Positions 37,041 to 45,354 of a stretch of DNA of 64,000 bases are shown one piece after another (within the stretch, counting starts at the first letter, position 1; each line of letters begins with the position of its first letter). Location: contig NZ_BBPM01000002.1 in assembly GCF_000787775.1 (NCBI RefSeq), forward strand, positions 62,001 to 126,000, read 5' to 3'. The notes under the pieces were generated by a model, which saw only the letters and a list, made by a program, of their open reading frames with translations, was not told where the DNA came from and did no database searches. The position numbers and the translations under genes are program-made. The stretch is from Streptacidiphilus carbonis (GTDB taxonomy: Bacteria > Actinomycetota > Actinomycetes > Streptomycetales > Streptomycetaceae).

Positions 37041-38627
37041 TCAGGGCTCCAGACCCGCGCGGAGCAGGCCGAAGGTGTAGGCGTCGTCCAGGGCCTGCCA
37101 GGAGGCGCCGATGACGTTCTCGGCCACCCCTACCGTGGACCACTCGTCCTGGCCGTTGCTGGTGGTCACCAGCACCCGGGTCTGCGAGCGGGTGCCGTGC
37201 TCGCCCTCCAGGATCCGGACCTTGTAGTCCACCAGCTCCAGCGCGGCGAGCTGCGGGTAGAAGCGCTCCAGCGCCGCCCGCAGGGCCATGTCCAGGGCGT
37301 GCACCGGGCCGTTGCCCTCCCCGGTGGCGATGATCCGCTCCCCCTTGGCCTGCAGCTTCACCGTGGCCTCGTTGGCCTGGCTGCCGTCCGCGGCCTGCTC
37401 GACGATGGCGCGCCAGGACTCCAGGGTGAAGAACCGCCGTTGGTTGCCGTTGATCTCGTCGCGCAGCAGCAGCTCGAAGGAGGCGTCGGCGGCCTCGTAG
37501 GTGTAGCCCTGGAGCTCCCGGGCCTTGACGGTCTCGACCACCCGGCCGACGGTCTCCCGGTCGGCGGAGACGTCGTAGCCCAGCTCCTTGGCCTTGAGCT
37601 CGACCGAGGCCCGGCCGGCCATGTCGGAGACCAGCATCCGCATGGAGTTGCCCACCAGGGCCGGGTCGGTGTGCTGGTAGAGGTCCGGGTCGACCTTGAT
37701 CGCGGAGGCGTGCAGCCCCGCCTTGTGGGCGAAGGCGGAAATGCCCACGTAGGGCTGGTGGGTGGAGGGCGTGAGGTTGACGACCTCGGCGATGGCGTGC
37801 GAGATCCGGGTCATCTCCTGCAGAGCGCCCGCGGGCAGCACCCGGCGGTCGTGCTTGAGTTCCAGCGCGGCGGTGACCGGGAAGAGGTTGGCGTTGCCGA
37901 CCCGCTCGCCGTAGCCGTTGGCGGTGCACTGCACATGGGTCGCCCCGGCGTCGACGGCGGCCAGGGTGTTCGCCACCGCGCAGCCGGTGTCGTCCTGGGC
38001 GTGGATCCCGATCCGCGCGCCGGTCTGTTCGATCACATCGGCGACGATGGCGTTCACGCCGGCCGGGAGCATGCCGCCGTTGGTGTCGCAGAGGACCACG
38101 ACGTCGGCGCCGGCCCGGTGCGCGGTGCGGACCACGGCGAGGGCGTAGTCGCGGTTGGCCTTGTAGCCGTCGAAGAAGTGCTCGCAGTCGATGAAGACGC
38201 GGCGGCCCTGGGCGCGCAGGAACTCGACGCTGTCCCGGACCATCTCCAGGTTCTCGTCCAGAGTGGTGCGCAGGGCCAGCTCGACATGGCGGTCGTGGGA
38301 CTTGGCGACCAGGGTCACCACGGGCGCGCCGGAGGCGACCAGTGCGGCGAGCTGGGCATCGGTGGCCGCGTCGCCGCCGGCCCGGCGGGTGGCGCCGAAG
38401 GCCACCAGCTGGGCGTGCTCGAGCTGCAGCTCGTCGGCGGCGCGGGCGAAGAACTCGGTGTCGCGGGGGTTGGCGCCGGGCCAGCCGCCCTCGATGAAGC
38501 CGACGCCGAAGTCGTCCAGATGGCGGGCGATGGTCAGCTTGTCCGCGACGGTGAGGTTGATGCCCTCGCGCTGCGCACCGTCGCGCAGGGTGGTGTCGAA
38601 GACGTGGAAGTCGTCGCTGAGGGTCAT
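37041..38627 (-). CDS. cimA: (R)-citramalate synthase
   Basis: Condenses pyruvate with acetyl-CoA to citramalate, opening a threonine-independent route to isoleucine. 528 residues from ATG (MTLSDDFHVFDTTLRDGAQ) with AGGAGA upstream; the in-frame upstream codons belong to the leader. HMGL-type catalytic motifs: DTTLRDGAQREG near the N-terminus, CDTNGG, and IHAQDDTGCAVANT with GATHVQCTANGYGERVGN. A C-terminal LeuA-type allosteric domain follows. Length and motif set separate it from LeuA proper. LeuCD and LeuB, also in the window, can process its product. Confidence 0.93.
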   Translation of the reverse strand: MTLSDDFHVFDTTLRDGAQREGINLTVADKLTIARHLDDFGVGFIEGGWPGANPRDTEFFARAADELQLEHAQLVAFGATRRAGGDAATDAQLAALVASGAPVVTLVAKSHDRHVELALRTTLDENLEMVRDSVEFLRAQGRRVFIDCEHFFDGYKANRDYALAVVRTAHRAGADVVVLCDTNGGMLPAGVNAIVADVIEQTGARIGIHAQDDTGCAVANTLAAVDAGATHVQCTANGYGERVGNANLFPVTAALELKHDRRVLPAGALQEMTRISHAIAEVVNLTPSTHQPYVGISAFAHKAGLHASAIKVDPDLYQHTDPALVGNSMRMLVSDMAGRASVELKAKELGYDVSADRETVGRVVETVKARELQGYTYEAADASFELLLRDEINGNQRRFFTLESWRAIVEQAADGSQANEATVKLQAKGERIIATGEGNGPVHALDMALRAALERFYPQLAALELVDYKVRILEGEHGTRSQTRVLVTTSNGQDEWSTVGVAENVIGASWQALDDAYTFGLLRAGLEP

Positions 38628-38658
38628 TGCCTGGGGTCTCCTGTCCGGGGGCTTGGTT

Positions 38659-38693
38659 GGCCCCCGGCAGGCTTTTATGCCTGCCGGGGGGCC
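38659..38693 (-). promoter_or_regulatory. cimA leader hairpin near the gene
   Basis: Arms GGCCCCCGGCAGGC and GCCTGCCGGGGGGCC flank TTTTAT, about 32 nt before the cimA ATG. A neighbouring CCGGGGGC closer to the gene could pair with the same CCCCCGG, giving two exclusive folds. Possibly part of the cimA control region. Confidence 0.5.
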
Positions 38694-38767
38694 GACTCCA
38701 CTGTCCACCAATCGCCGCGGGCGCCGTTCGTCCGTCGGACCCGCCCCTGGTGGGGGCTGGTCGGCAA

Positions 38768-38799
38768 ACAAAAAGACCCCTCGCGGATGCGAGAGGTCT
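38768..38799 (-). terminator. attenuator-like terminator in the cimA leader
   Basis: On the minus strand, AGACCTCTCGC/GCGAGGGGTCT (10 of 11 paired) with a 4-nt loop, followed by TTTTTG. It lies about 140 nt before the cimA ATG, and downstream of a candidate leader peptide. It resembles the ilvB attenuator in sequence (CCTCGC...GCGAGGGGT) and layout. Confidence 0.65.
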
Positions 38800-38858
38800 G
38801 CGCGCGGGTCATGTGACACGGTGTCCGTTCCTGCCACGGGTCTTGCGTGGTGGAGCGG

Positions 38859-38909
38859 TCACTGCGGACCGGCGCGCCTGCTGCCGATAATGAGCGCGAG
38901 CGAGGACAC
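38859..38909 (-). CDS. candidate cimA leader peptide (LALII)
   Basis: A 16-codon reading frame, M(V)SSLALIIGSRRAGPQ, with consecutive branched-chain codons CTC GCG CTC ATT ATC, ending about 60 nt before the attenuator-like hairpin. Stalling at Leu/Ile codons when these are scarce could favour read-through into cimA. The weakness is the start: GTG directly abuts AGAG, so spacing is poor. Role inferred by analogy with ilvB. Confidence 0.45.
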   Translation of the reverse strand: MSSLALIIGSRRAGPQ

Positions 38910-38977
38910 CTCTGCAGTTTGGCACAGCGGGGACTCCGCTGCGGGAAGGTCTCACTATTCGGGACCATCTACGACAA

Positions 38978-39047
38978 GGGGCGCGGGGAACTGCGCGACC
39001 AGCCCTCTACGGAGGTGCTCGGTCGGCAGCGCAGTTCCCCGCGCCCC
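38978..39047. repeat. dispersed inverted repeat, copy 3 (inside-out orientation)
   Basis: Perfect 19-bp arms at 38978-38996 and 39029-39047, core CGGGGAACTGCGC and its complement. It is the same unit as the other three copies, but the arms are exchanged: the GGGGCG end lies outside and the CGCGA end inside. It lies 11 nt after the ilvE stop and probably terminates ilvE before the cimA leader. Confidence 0.8.
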
Positions 39048-39057
39048 CCAGGGTTCT

Positions 39058-40167
39058 CTAGGCGATTCGGTGCATCCAGTCGTGGGTGTCCTCGCGGTGC
39101 CCGGTCTGGAGCGCCAGCAGGGTCTCGCGGAGCTTGAGGGTGACCGGGCCCGGGGTGCCGTCGCCGACGGTCCAGTCCCCGCGGGCGGACTTGACCGAGC
39201 CGACCGGGGTGATGACCGCGGCGGTGCCGCAGGCGAAGACCTCGGTGAGGGTGCCGTCCGCGTTCCCGTCGCGCCACTCGTCGGTGGAGATCTTCCGCTC
39301 CTCCGTGGCGTAGCCGAGGTCCGCCGCGATGGTGAGCAGCGAGTCCCGGGTGATGCCCGGCAGCAGGGAGCCGGAGAGCTCGGGGGTGACGATCCGGGCG
39401 TCCTCGCCCTCGCCGAAGACGAAGTATAGGTTCATCCCGCCCATCTCCTCGATCCAGCGGCGCTCGATCGCGTCCAGCCAGACCACCTGGTCGCACCCCT
39501 GCTCGGCGGCCTGGGCCTGGGCAACCAGCGACGCCGCGTAGTTGCCGCCGCACTTCGCCGCGCCGGTGCCGCCGGGCGCCGCGCGGACGTACTCCTCGGA
39601 GAGCCAGACCGAGACCGGCTCGACGCCGCCCGGGAAGTAGGCCCCGGCCGGGGACGCGATCAGCATGAAGAGGTACTCGTTGGCCGGGCGGACGCCCAGG
39701 CCGACCTCGGTCGCGATCATGAAGGGGCGCAGGTAGAGGCTGGCCTCGCCGCCGCTCGGGACCCACGCCTGGTCCTGCTGGACCAGTGCCTCGACCGCGG
39801 CGACGAAGGTCTCCTGCGGCAGCTCTGCCATGGCCAGCCGGCGGGCGGAGGCCTGGAAGCGGGCGGCGTTGGCGTAGGGCCGGAAGGTCTGGACGCCGCC
39901 GTCGGCGGTCCGGTAGGCCTTGAGCCCCTCGAAGATCGACTGGCCGTAGTGCAGGATCGCCGTGGCCGGGTCCAGCTCGATCGGGCCGTAGGGGACGAGT
40001 TGGGCGTCGTGCCAGCCGCGGCCCTCGGTCCAGCGGATGGTCACCATGTTGTCGGTGTAGTAACGGCCGAAGCCGGGGTTGGCCAGGCGGGCCGCGCGCT
40101 CGGCGTCCGAAAGCGGGTGAGCCGAGGGCTTCAGCTCGATCTCGATGGGCTCCATCGGGGAGGTCAT
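39058..40167 (-). CDS. ilvE: branched-chain amino acid aminotransferase
   Basis: PLP enzyme for the last step of Val, Leu and Ile synthesis and the first of their breakdown. 369 residues, class IV fold; the Schiff-base lysine is in [13 protein letters not shown], with [13 protein letters not shown] and [15 protein letters not shown] as further family signatures. The ATG has AAGGAC about 10 nt upstream. Monocistronic, with an inverted repeat (CATTG-TC-CAATG) about 45-55 nt before the start. Confidence 0.96.
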   Translation of the reverse strand: MTSPMEPIEIELKPSAHPLSDAERAARLANPGFGRYYTDNMVTIRWTEGRGWHDAQLVPYGPIELDPATAILHYGQSIFEGLKAYRTADGGVQTFRPYANAARFQASARRLAMAELPQETFVAAVEALVQQDQAWVPSGGEASLYLRPFMIATEVGLGVRPANEYLFMLIASPAGAYFPGGVEPVSVWLSEEYVRAAPGGTGAAKCGGNYAASLVAQAQAAEQGCDQVVWLDAIERRWIEEMGGMNLYFVFGEGEDARIVTPELSGSLLPGITRDSLLTIAADLGYATEERKISTDEWRDGNADGTLTEVFACGTAAVITPVGSVKSARGDWTVGDGTPGPVTLKLRETLLALQTGHREDTHDWMHRIA

Positions 40168-40209
40168 GGCGTTACGTCCTTCACCGGGTCGTCATGGTGG
40201 AACAGGACC

Positions 40210-40221
40210 CATTGTCCAATG
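40210..40221. promoter_or_regulatory. inverted repeat upstream of ilvE
   Basis: CATTG and CAATG separated by TC, an AT-rich palindrome unusual for this GC-rich DNA, 43 nt before the ilvE start. It could be an operator overlapping the ilvE promoter; the binding protein is unknown. The remaining leuB-ilvE gap holds a small CTGTCGG/CCGACAG hairpin (40295-40314) downstream of leuB. Confidence 0.4.
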
Positions 40222-40361
40222 AGCCCTTCCAAGGTCGATAGTCGCACCTTCGGAGGCCGCTCGGCATATGACGAAACGGCCCGGAAGGCGCGTGCTGTCG
40301 GACGTGACCGACAGTGCTGCTTCCGGACCGCTCGTGGAGGTCCTTGCGCGGTGCCGGCCGG

Positions 40362-41405
40362 TCAGCCGGCTACGCGCGCTGCGAGGGCGTCGCCGACCTC
40401 GCTGGTGGAACGGGCCGGCCGGCCGACGCGCTCGGCGAGATCCGCGGCGACCGCTGTCTCGATCCTCGCGGCCTCGTCGGTCAGGCCGAGGTGCTGGAGC
40501 AGCATGGCGACTGACAGCACGGTGGCGGTCGGGTCGGCCTTGCCCTGTCCGGCGATGTCCGGGGCCGAGCCGTGCACCGGCTCGAACATGGACGGGAACT
40601 CACCGCTGGGGTTGATGTTGCCGCTGGCGGCGAGGCCGATGCCGCCGGTGACGGCTGCGGCCAGGTCGGTGATGATGTCGCCGAAGAGGTTGTCGGTGAC
40701 GATCACGTCGAAGCGCTCGGGCTGGGTGACGAAGAAGATCGTCGCCGCGTCCACGTGCAGGTAGTCGGTGCTGACCTCGGGGAACTCGGTCGCCACCTGG
40801 TTGAAGACGCGGGTCCACAGGTGGCCGGCGTGGACCAGCACGTTGTTCTTGTGGACCAGGGTGAGCTTCTTGCGCGGACGGCCCTGGGCGCGGGCGAAGG
40901 CGTCACGGACCACCCGCTCGATGCCGAACGCCGTGTTCAGGCTGACCTCGGTGGCGATCTCCTGCGGCGTACCGGTGCGCAGGGTGCCGCCGTTGCCGAC
41001 GTAGGGGCCTTCGGTTCCCTCGCGGACGACCACGAAGTCGATCTGCGGGTCGCCCGCGAGCGGGGAGGCGACACCCGGGAAGAGCTTGCCCGGGCGCAGG
41101 TTGACGTGGTGGTCGAAGGCGAAGCGCAGCTTCAGCAGCAGCCCGCGCTCCAGCACCCCGGAGGGCACGGAGGGGTCGCCGATGGCGCCGAGGAGGATGG
41201 CGTCGTTGTTCCTGAGCTCCTCCAGCACGCTGTCCGGCAGGGTTTCGCCGGTGGCGTGGTAGCGGCGCGCGCCGAGGTCGTACTCGGTGCTCTCCACCTT
41301 GGTGTCGGCGGGAAGGGCGGCGGAAAGGACCTTGAGTCCTTCGGCCACGACTTCCTGGCCGATGCCGTCACCGGGGATCACTGCGAGGCGGAGTGTGCGA
41401 GACAT
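40362..41405 (-). CDS. leuB: 3-isopropylmalate dehydrogenase
   Basis: NAD-dependent oxidative decarboxylation of 3-isopropylmalate; also acts on 3-methylmalate in the citramalate route. 347 residues from ATG ([18 protein letters not shown]). Catalytic and metal-binding segments include [27 protein letters not shown] and [19 protein letters not shown] loop near [15 protein letters not shown]. The N-terminus chosen matches the family; the Shine-Dalgarno is weak. A 40-residue gene lies 80 bp upstream on the same strand. Confidence 0.95.
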   Translation of the reverse strand: MSRTLRLAVIPGDGIGQEVVAEGLKVLSAALPADTKVESTEYDLGARRYHATGETLPDSVLEELRNNDAILLGAIGDPSVPSGVLERGLLLKLRFAFDHHVNLRPGKLFPGVASPLAGDPQIDFVVVREGTEGPYVGNGGTLRTGTPQEIATEVSLNTAFGIERVVRDAFARAQGRPRKKLTLVHKNNVLVHAGHLWTRVFNQVATEFPEVSTDYLHVDAATIFFVTQPERFDVIVTDNLFGDIITDLAAAVTGGIGLAASGNINPSGEFPSMFEPVHGSAPDIAGQGKADPTATVLSVAMLLQHLGLTDEAARIETAVAADLAERVGRPARSTSEVGDALAARVAG

Positions 41406-41485
41406 GTCTGCGACCCTACTCCGGAGCCCAACAGGTGGGCAGTTGCCGTCCGGAATATGGACTTCGTTCCGGTGTGCCGGTACGC

Positions 41486-41608
41486 CTACTGGTGGCCGGT
41501 GGAGCCGCCGTTGTCGCGGCGGTCGAGGGCCCGCTGCAGGGCGGCCATGGCCTTGGCCCGTTCGGCGGCGGGGGACTTGCGGGTCTGGGTGGGGCGCGGC
41601 TGGTCCAT
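41486..41608 (-). CDS. 40-residue protein upstream of leuB
   Basis: Encodes [20 protein letters not shown] then [24 protein letters not shown] lies 8 nt before the ATG. The product is basic and largely helical ([18 protein letters not shown]), with polar ends. Codon use shows the G/C-rich third positions of the neighbouring genes. It has no recognised motif. Position suggests co-transcription with leuB, but no function can be given. Confidence 0.6.
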   Translation of the reverse strand: MDQPRPTQTRKSPAAERAKAMAALQRALDRRDNGGSTGHQ

Positions 41609-41876
41609 GGAAGGACTCCGATCGTGCGCGGAGACAGGCGATGGTGGGCCGCGCGAGGATCACCCGCGACAGGGGCCGGTCGGAGCCGGCCGAGGATACG
41701 GCGGATCGTCCGACATCCTCACGGTACGACAGGCGGTCGCGACTGTCTGCAGAACTACTTGGATTTCCTACTATCTGAGACGCCCTCGCGATGGACATCG
41801 GCTGCAAACGCCTGTGCACGAAGCGAAGAACGGGCAATACTCCTCACTGCCGTGGATTGCGCAGCGGGGGTGGGGG

Positions 41877-43829
41877 ATGGCGGGTACGCAGGCCAAAGTG
41901 CGGATAGCCCTGATCGGCGCCGTCTCCACGATCGGAAGTGTGCTGGGAGCGGCGCTCGTGGGCGTCGGCAGGGCGGCGGCCGGGATCGAGTTCGGCTGCG
42001 GGAGCTTTGTCCTGGCGGTACTGATCGCGGTGGTGCCGACCGATGTCTCCCGGCTCAACGCGCTGGTCGCGGGCGTCCTGCTCCGGCTGGGGAGTCTGCG
42101 CCGATGGGTCGGCGGCCACGCCTGGTCCGCGGCCGGGATCTGCGTGCTGATGCTGCTGCCCGTCGCGGTTCCGTTCGGGTACCGCGCCTTCATCGAGGAG
42201 CGGCCCGCCTGCGCCGTGCCCCGCCAGGTCCGGGTACTGGTCTCGCAGGAGAGCTACACCGCCGTCACCGCCGCCGTCGACGCCTTCGAGCAGCAGGAGC
42301 CCGGCCGCTGCTTCAGCACCCACCTGGTCGTCTACGCCGCCAAGGACGACCAGGCCGCCGTCGCCGCGGTGCGGGCCGGCTGGCCCGACAGCGCGCTGGC
42401 CGCGATCGGGCCGCGTCCCGACGTGTGGATACCCGACTCCCCCGCCGATGTGCGGCAGCTCGCGGGTGCCGGGACCGCGCCGCTGGTCAAGGCGCTGGGG
42501 ACGGTGGGCTACTCCCCGCTGGTGGTGGCGGTGGAGCGGGACTCCGCGATCCCGGGCACCGACCAGCAGGGGCTCACCTGGCAGTCGCTCTACCAGACCC
42601 TGGCGCAACACGGCCTGAGCCTGTCGCTGCCGAGCCCCGACCGCTCCGACACCGGGCTGTTCCAGCTGTTCCGGCTCTACCAGGGCGTCAGCGGCAGTGC
42701 CGACCGGAGGGCGGTCAGCCATCGCCCGGTCTTTCCCGTCGACAGCGAGGACCTGCTGTGCTCGGCCCAGCAGGCGGCGCAGTCCGGTTCGGCCGGAAAG
42801 AGCGCCTACCTGGTGTCGGAGGCGGCGATGATCGCGGAGAACACCGGTGACGTGGAAGGCAGCAGATGCCAGTCGGCACGCCGGCTGCACCTGCTGGCGC
42901 TGTACCCCAAGGACACCATGGCGCTGGAGTTCCCGTTCGAGCTGCTGGACTGGAACGGGTCGGCGCTGGCGCCCGGCCCTGACACCCCGGCGCGTGCCGG
43001 GGCCGTCGACTTCCAGCACTGGCTGAGGGGTCCTGACGGCGCCTCGGTCCTACTCGACCACGGCATCCGCCCGACCGTCTGCGGTCCCTACGGCAGCGGC
43101 GGGGTGTTCTCCGCGGTGAACGGGGTGGTGGGCAGCGATCCCTCCTGCGCCTCGGCCGCCCCCACCGTGCCCACCGTCGCCCAGAGCGCCTCGACCACCT
43201 CGGTGTTCGACGCCGCGCGGGCGCCGGCCCGGATCCTGGTCGGGGTGGACGACTCCGACTCGATGGCCCCCTACCTGCCCGGGATCGGCTCGGCCCTCAG
43301 CTCCGCCCTCGGCACCGCGGGCACCTCGCTGACCAGCCGTGACTCCTTCGGCCTCTGGGCCTTCCCCGGTCCCGGGCCCGAGCAGCTGTACCGGACCCTG
43401 TCCGGGATGGCCGCCGCCGACAGCGGCCATCGGCAGGCGTTCAACGTGGAGATCGCCGCGCTGGCCTCGCCGAAGCAGCCGTCGGCCAACTACGACCTGC
43501 TGGCCGCCGCGGCGAAGGGGCCGCTGGCGCAGCCGCCGCCGGCCGGGACCCCGGCCGGCGACGTCCCGCAGCCGTCCGTGGTGCTGCTCACCAACGGGGA
43601 CGGCTATCCGCAGGGCGACCCCGGGGGCGGGTCGGCCGCTTCGGCGCTGCAGGCGCTCGGGTCGGCCCGGCCCGCCGTCCCGGTGTACGTACTGGCCTAC
43701 GGGCCGGGTGGGTGCACCCCGTCGCTGACCCTGGTCGCGAACCGTTCCGGCGGTACCTGCGACGCCGCCGACCAGGGCGACCCTCGGCAGCTGCTGGCGC
43801 AGATCTTCGACCGACTGTCAGGGGGGTGA
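41877..43829 (+). CDS. membrane-anchored SBP-like / von Willebrand factor A protein
   Basis: 650 residues. Three hydrophobic segments near the N-terminus (about 9-31, 41-54, 84-101) anchor it. Residues about 118-395 resemble a periplasmic substrate-binding fold (VRVLVSQESYTAVTAAVDAFEQQ; TWQSLYQTLAQHG; YPKDTMALEFPFELL). A VWA domain follows (about 430-650) with an intact MIDAS D458-D-S-D-S462. The ATG follows a G-rich run. The next gene, a solute-binding lipoprotein, starts 4 bp after its stop. Role unknown; an extracellular binding or adhesion function is likely. Confidence 0.8.
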   Translation: MAGTQAKVRIALIGAVSTIGSVLGAALVGVGRAAAGIEFGCGSFVLAVLIAVVPTDVSRLNALVAGVLLRLGSLRRWVGGHAWSAAGICVLMLLPVAVPFGYRAFIEERPACAVPRQVRVLVSQESYTAVTAAVDAFEQQEPGRCFSTHLVVYAAKDDQAAVAAVRAGWPDSALAAIGPRPDVWIPDSPADVRQLAGAGTAPLVKALGTVGYSPLVVAVERDSAIPGTDQQGLTWQSLYQTLAQHGLSLSLPSPDRSDTGLFQLFRLYQGVSGSADRRAVSHRPVFPVDSEDLLCSAQQAAQSGSAGKSAYLVSEAAMIAENTGDVEGSRCQSARRLHLLALYPKDTMALEFPFELLDWNGSALAPGPDTPARAGAVDFQHWLRGPDGASVLLDHGIRPTVCGPYGSGGVFSAVNGVVGSDPSCASAAPTVPTVAQSASTTSVFDAARAPARILVGVDDSDSMAPYLPGIGSALSSALGTAGTSLTSRDSFGLWAFPGPGPEQLYRTLSGMAAADSGHRQAFNVEIAALASPKQPSANYDLLAAAAKGPLAQPPPAGTPAGDVPQPSVVLLTNGDGYPQGDPGGGSAASALQALGSARPAVPVYVLAYGPGGCTPSLTLVANRSGGTCDAADQGDPRQLLAQIFDRLSGG

Positions 43830-43833
43830 CGGG

Positions 43834-45282
43834 GTGACCGGGGTGAGCGGCATGCCTGCCGTCGGACGGGTCCTGACCGCCTTACTGGCGCTGGCCGGGA
43901 CCGCAGCCGGGCTGGCCGGGTGCACCGGCGGAACGCCGGCGCTGCCGGCCGACCGCGACGTCGTCCCGACGATCCGGATCGTCTCCGGCTCCGACAGCAG
44001 CATCGGTCCCGGCAACGCGCCCGCGGTCCCCGACGAGACCGGCATCTACCAGCAGCTGGTGGCCTGGTGGGAGGCGAATCCCGACAAGCACCCGCACATC
44101 CATCTGCAACTGGTGCTGATCCCGGGCGGGGCCGACGTGGTCCACAGCGAGATGCTGGCCTCGGCCCAGAGCGGCGGCAGCGGGCCGAGCGGCTACGACA
44201 TCTACAACCTGGACAGCCAGTGGATCCCGGAGTTCGCCGCCGGGAAACTCATCCGGCCGATCGGCGCGGACACCGGGGACACCTCCGGCTACCTGCCGCT
44301 GCCGCTGGCCACCACCCGCTACCAGGGCCGGCTGTACGGACTCCCGTTCACCACCGACGCGGGGCTGCTCTACTACCGGACCGATCTCGTCAGTGCCGGC
44401 CAGGTGGCCTCGGTGCACTCGGTGGCCGACCTGGAGCGGCTGGCCGCTGCCACCGTCAAGGCACATCCGGGGACCGGCCTGACCGACGGCTACGTCGGGC
44501 AGTTCGCGCCCTACGAAGGTGCCAGCGTCAACGCCCTGGAGCTGATCCGGTCGGAGGATCCCGAGGCCTTCAACACCGACGGCACGGTACGAAGCCAGGC
44601 AGCGCTCAGCCGCGGACTGGACGACCTGGCCTCGCTGTTCACCAGCAGCACCGCCGCGCCCGCCGAGGGCACCTACCAGGAGGACCAGGCCCTGCGGGAC
44701 TTCGAGACCGGCAGGGCGCTGTTCATGCGCGGCTGGCCGATCGCCTACGACCAGGTCGCCTCCTACCGGCCGACCAGCGACGACAGGGGTCCCGGCGGCA
44801 CCGCGCCGGTGCCGGTGGCGCAGCACTTCGCGGCGGCCCAACTGCCCTTCCCCACCACGCTGGGCGGGCAGGACCTGGCGGTCTCGTCCAGCAGCCCCAA
44901 CGCCCGGGCCGCGCTCCAGGTGATCCAGTGGCTGACCGACGCCGCCTCCGAGCGCTGCCTCTACGCGGTCGGCGGTCTCGCGCCGACGAGGGCCGCGGCG
45001 CTGGACGCCGGCGCCCTGCCGACCGCCGCCGAGAGCCGCTGCGGCAGCGCTGCCAGCCCCCATGTGGCGCCCGCGCCGATCGTGCTGGCGGCCCTCGGCC
45101 GGGCGCTGCCCCGGCCGACCACCCGCTACTACACCGAGTGGAGCCGGGAGTTGCAGATCACCGTGGGCCAGGTGGTGCAGCAGGCGTCGTCCGGGGCGAC
45201 GGGACACACGGCCCAGGACGCCGCCCGGCTGAGATCCGACCTGGACGCGGCGGCGCGTGGCGCTCCGCCGACGGGGTCCTGA
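43834..45282 (+). CDS. extracellular solute-binding lipoprotein (family 1)
   Basis: 482 residues. Signal peptide with lipobox LAGC (Cys30 from the GTG chosen; GTG or ATG starts 3 or 6 codons later are possible). The mature protein has the family 1 sugar-binding pattern: IRIVSGSDSS near the start, LIPGGADVVHSEMLA, YDIYNLDSQWIPEFAAGKLI, GRLYGLPFTTDAGLLYYRTDL, and FMRGWPIAYDQ. No permease or ATPase gene is near, so it may work with the preceding VWA protein or with an unlinked transporter. Confidence 0.85.
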   Translation: MTGVSGMPAVGRVLTALLALAGTAAGLAGCTGGTPALPADRDVVPTIRIVSGSDSSIGPGNAPAVPDETGIYQQLVAWWEANPDKHPHIHLQLVLIPGGADVVHSEMLASAQSGGSGPSGYDIYNLDSQWIPEFAAGKLIRPIGADTGDTSGYLPLPLATTRYQGRLYGLPFTTDAGLLYYRTDLVSAGQVASVHSVADLERLAAATVKAHPGTGLTDGYVGQFAPYEGASVNALELIRSEDPEAFNTDGTVRSQAALSRGLDDLASLFTSSTAAPAEGTYQEDQALRDFETGRALFMRGWPIAYDQVASYRPTSDDRGPGGTAPVPVAQHFAAAQLPFPTTLGGQDLAVSSSSPNARAALQVIQWLTDAASERCLYAVGGLAPTRAAALDAGALPTAAESRCGSAASPHVAPAPIVLAALGRALPRPTTRYYTEWSRELQITVGQVVQQASSGATGHTAQDAARLRSDLDAAARGAPPTGS

Positions 45283-45296
45283 CCGCGGAACGCCGT

Positions 45297-45331
45297 GGCG
45301 CCCGGACCGTCGGGAGGACGGGCCGGGCGCC
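45297..45331. terminator. bidirectional terminator between lipoprotein gene and serA
   Basis: Stacked stem: outer GGCGCCCGG/CCGGGCGCC (9 bp) and inner CCGTC/GACGG. It lies 15 nt after the lipoprotein stop and 24 nt before the serA stop (convergent). Confidence 0.8.
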
Positions 45332-45354
45332 GGGGTGGTGCGGTGGTGCCGGGG

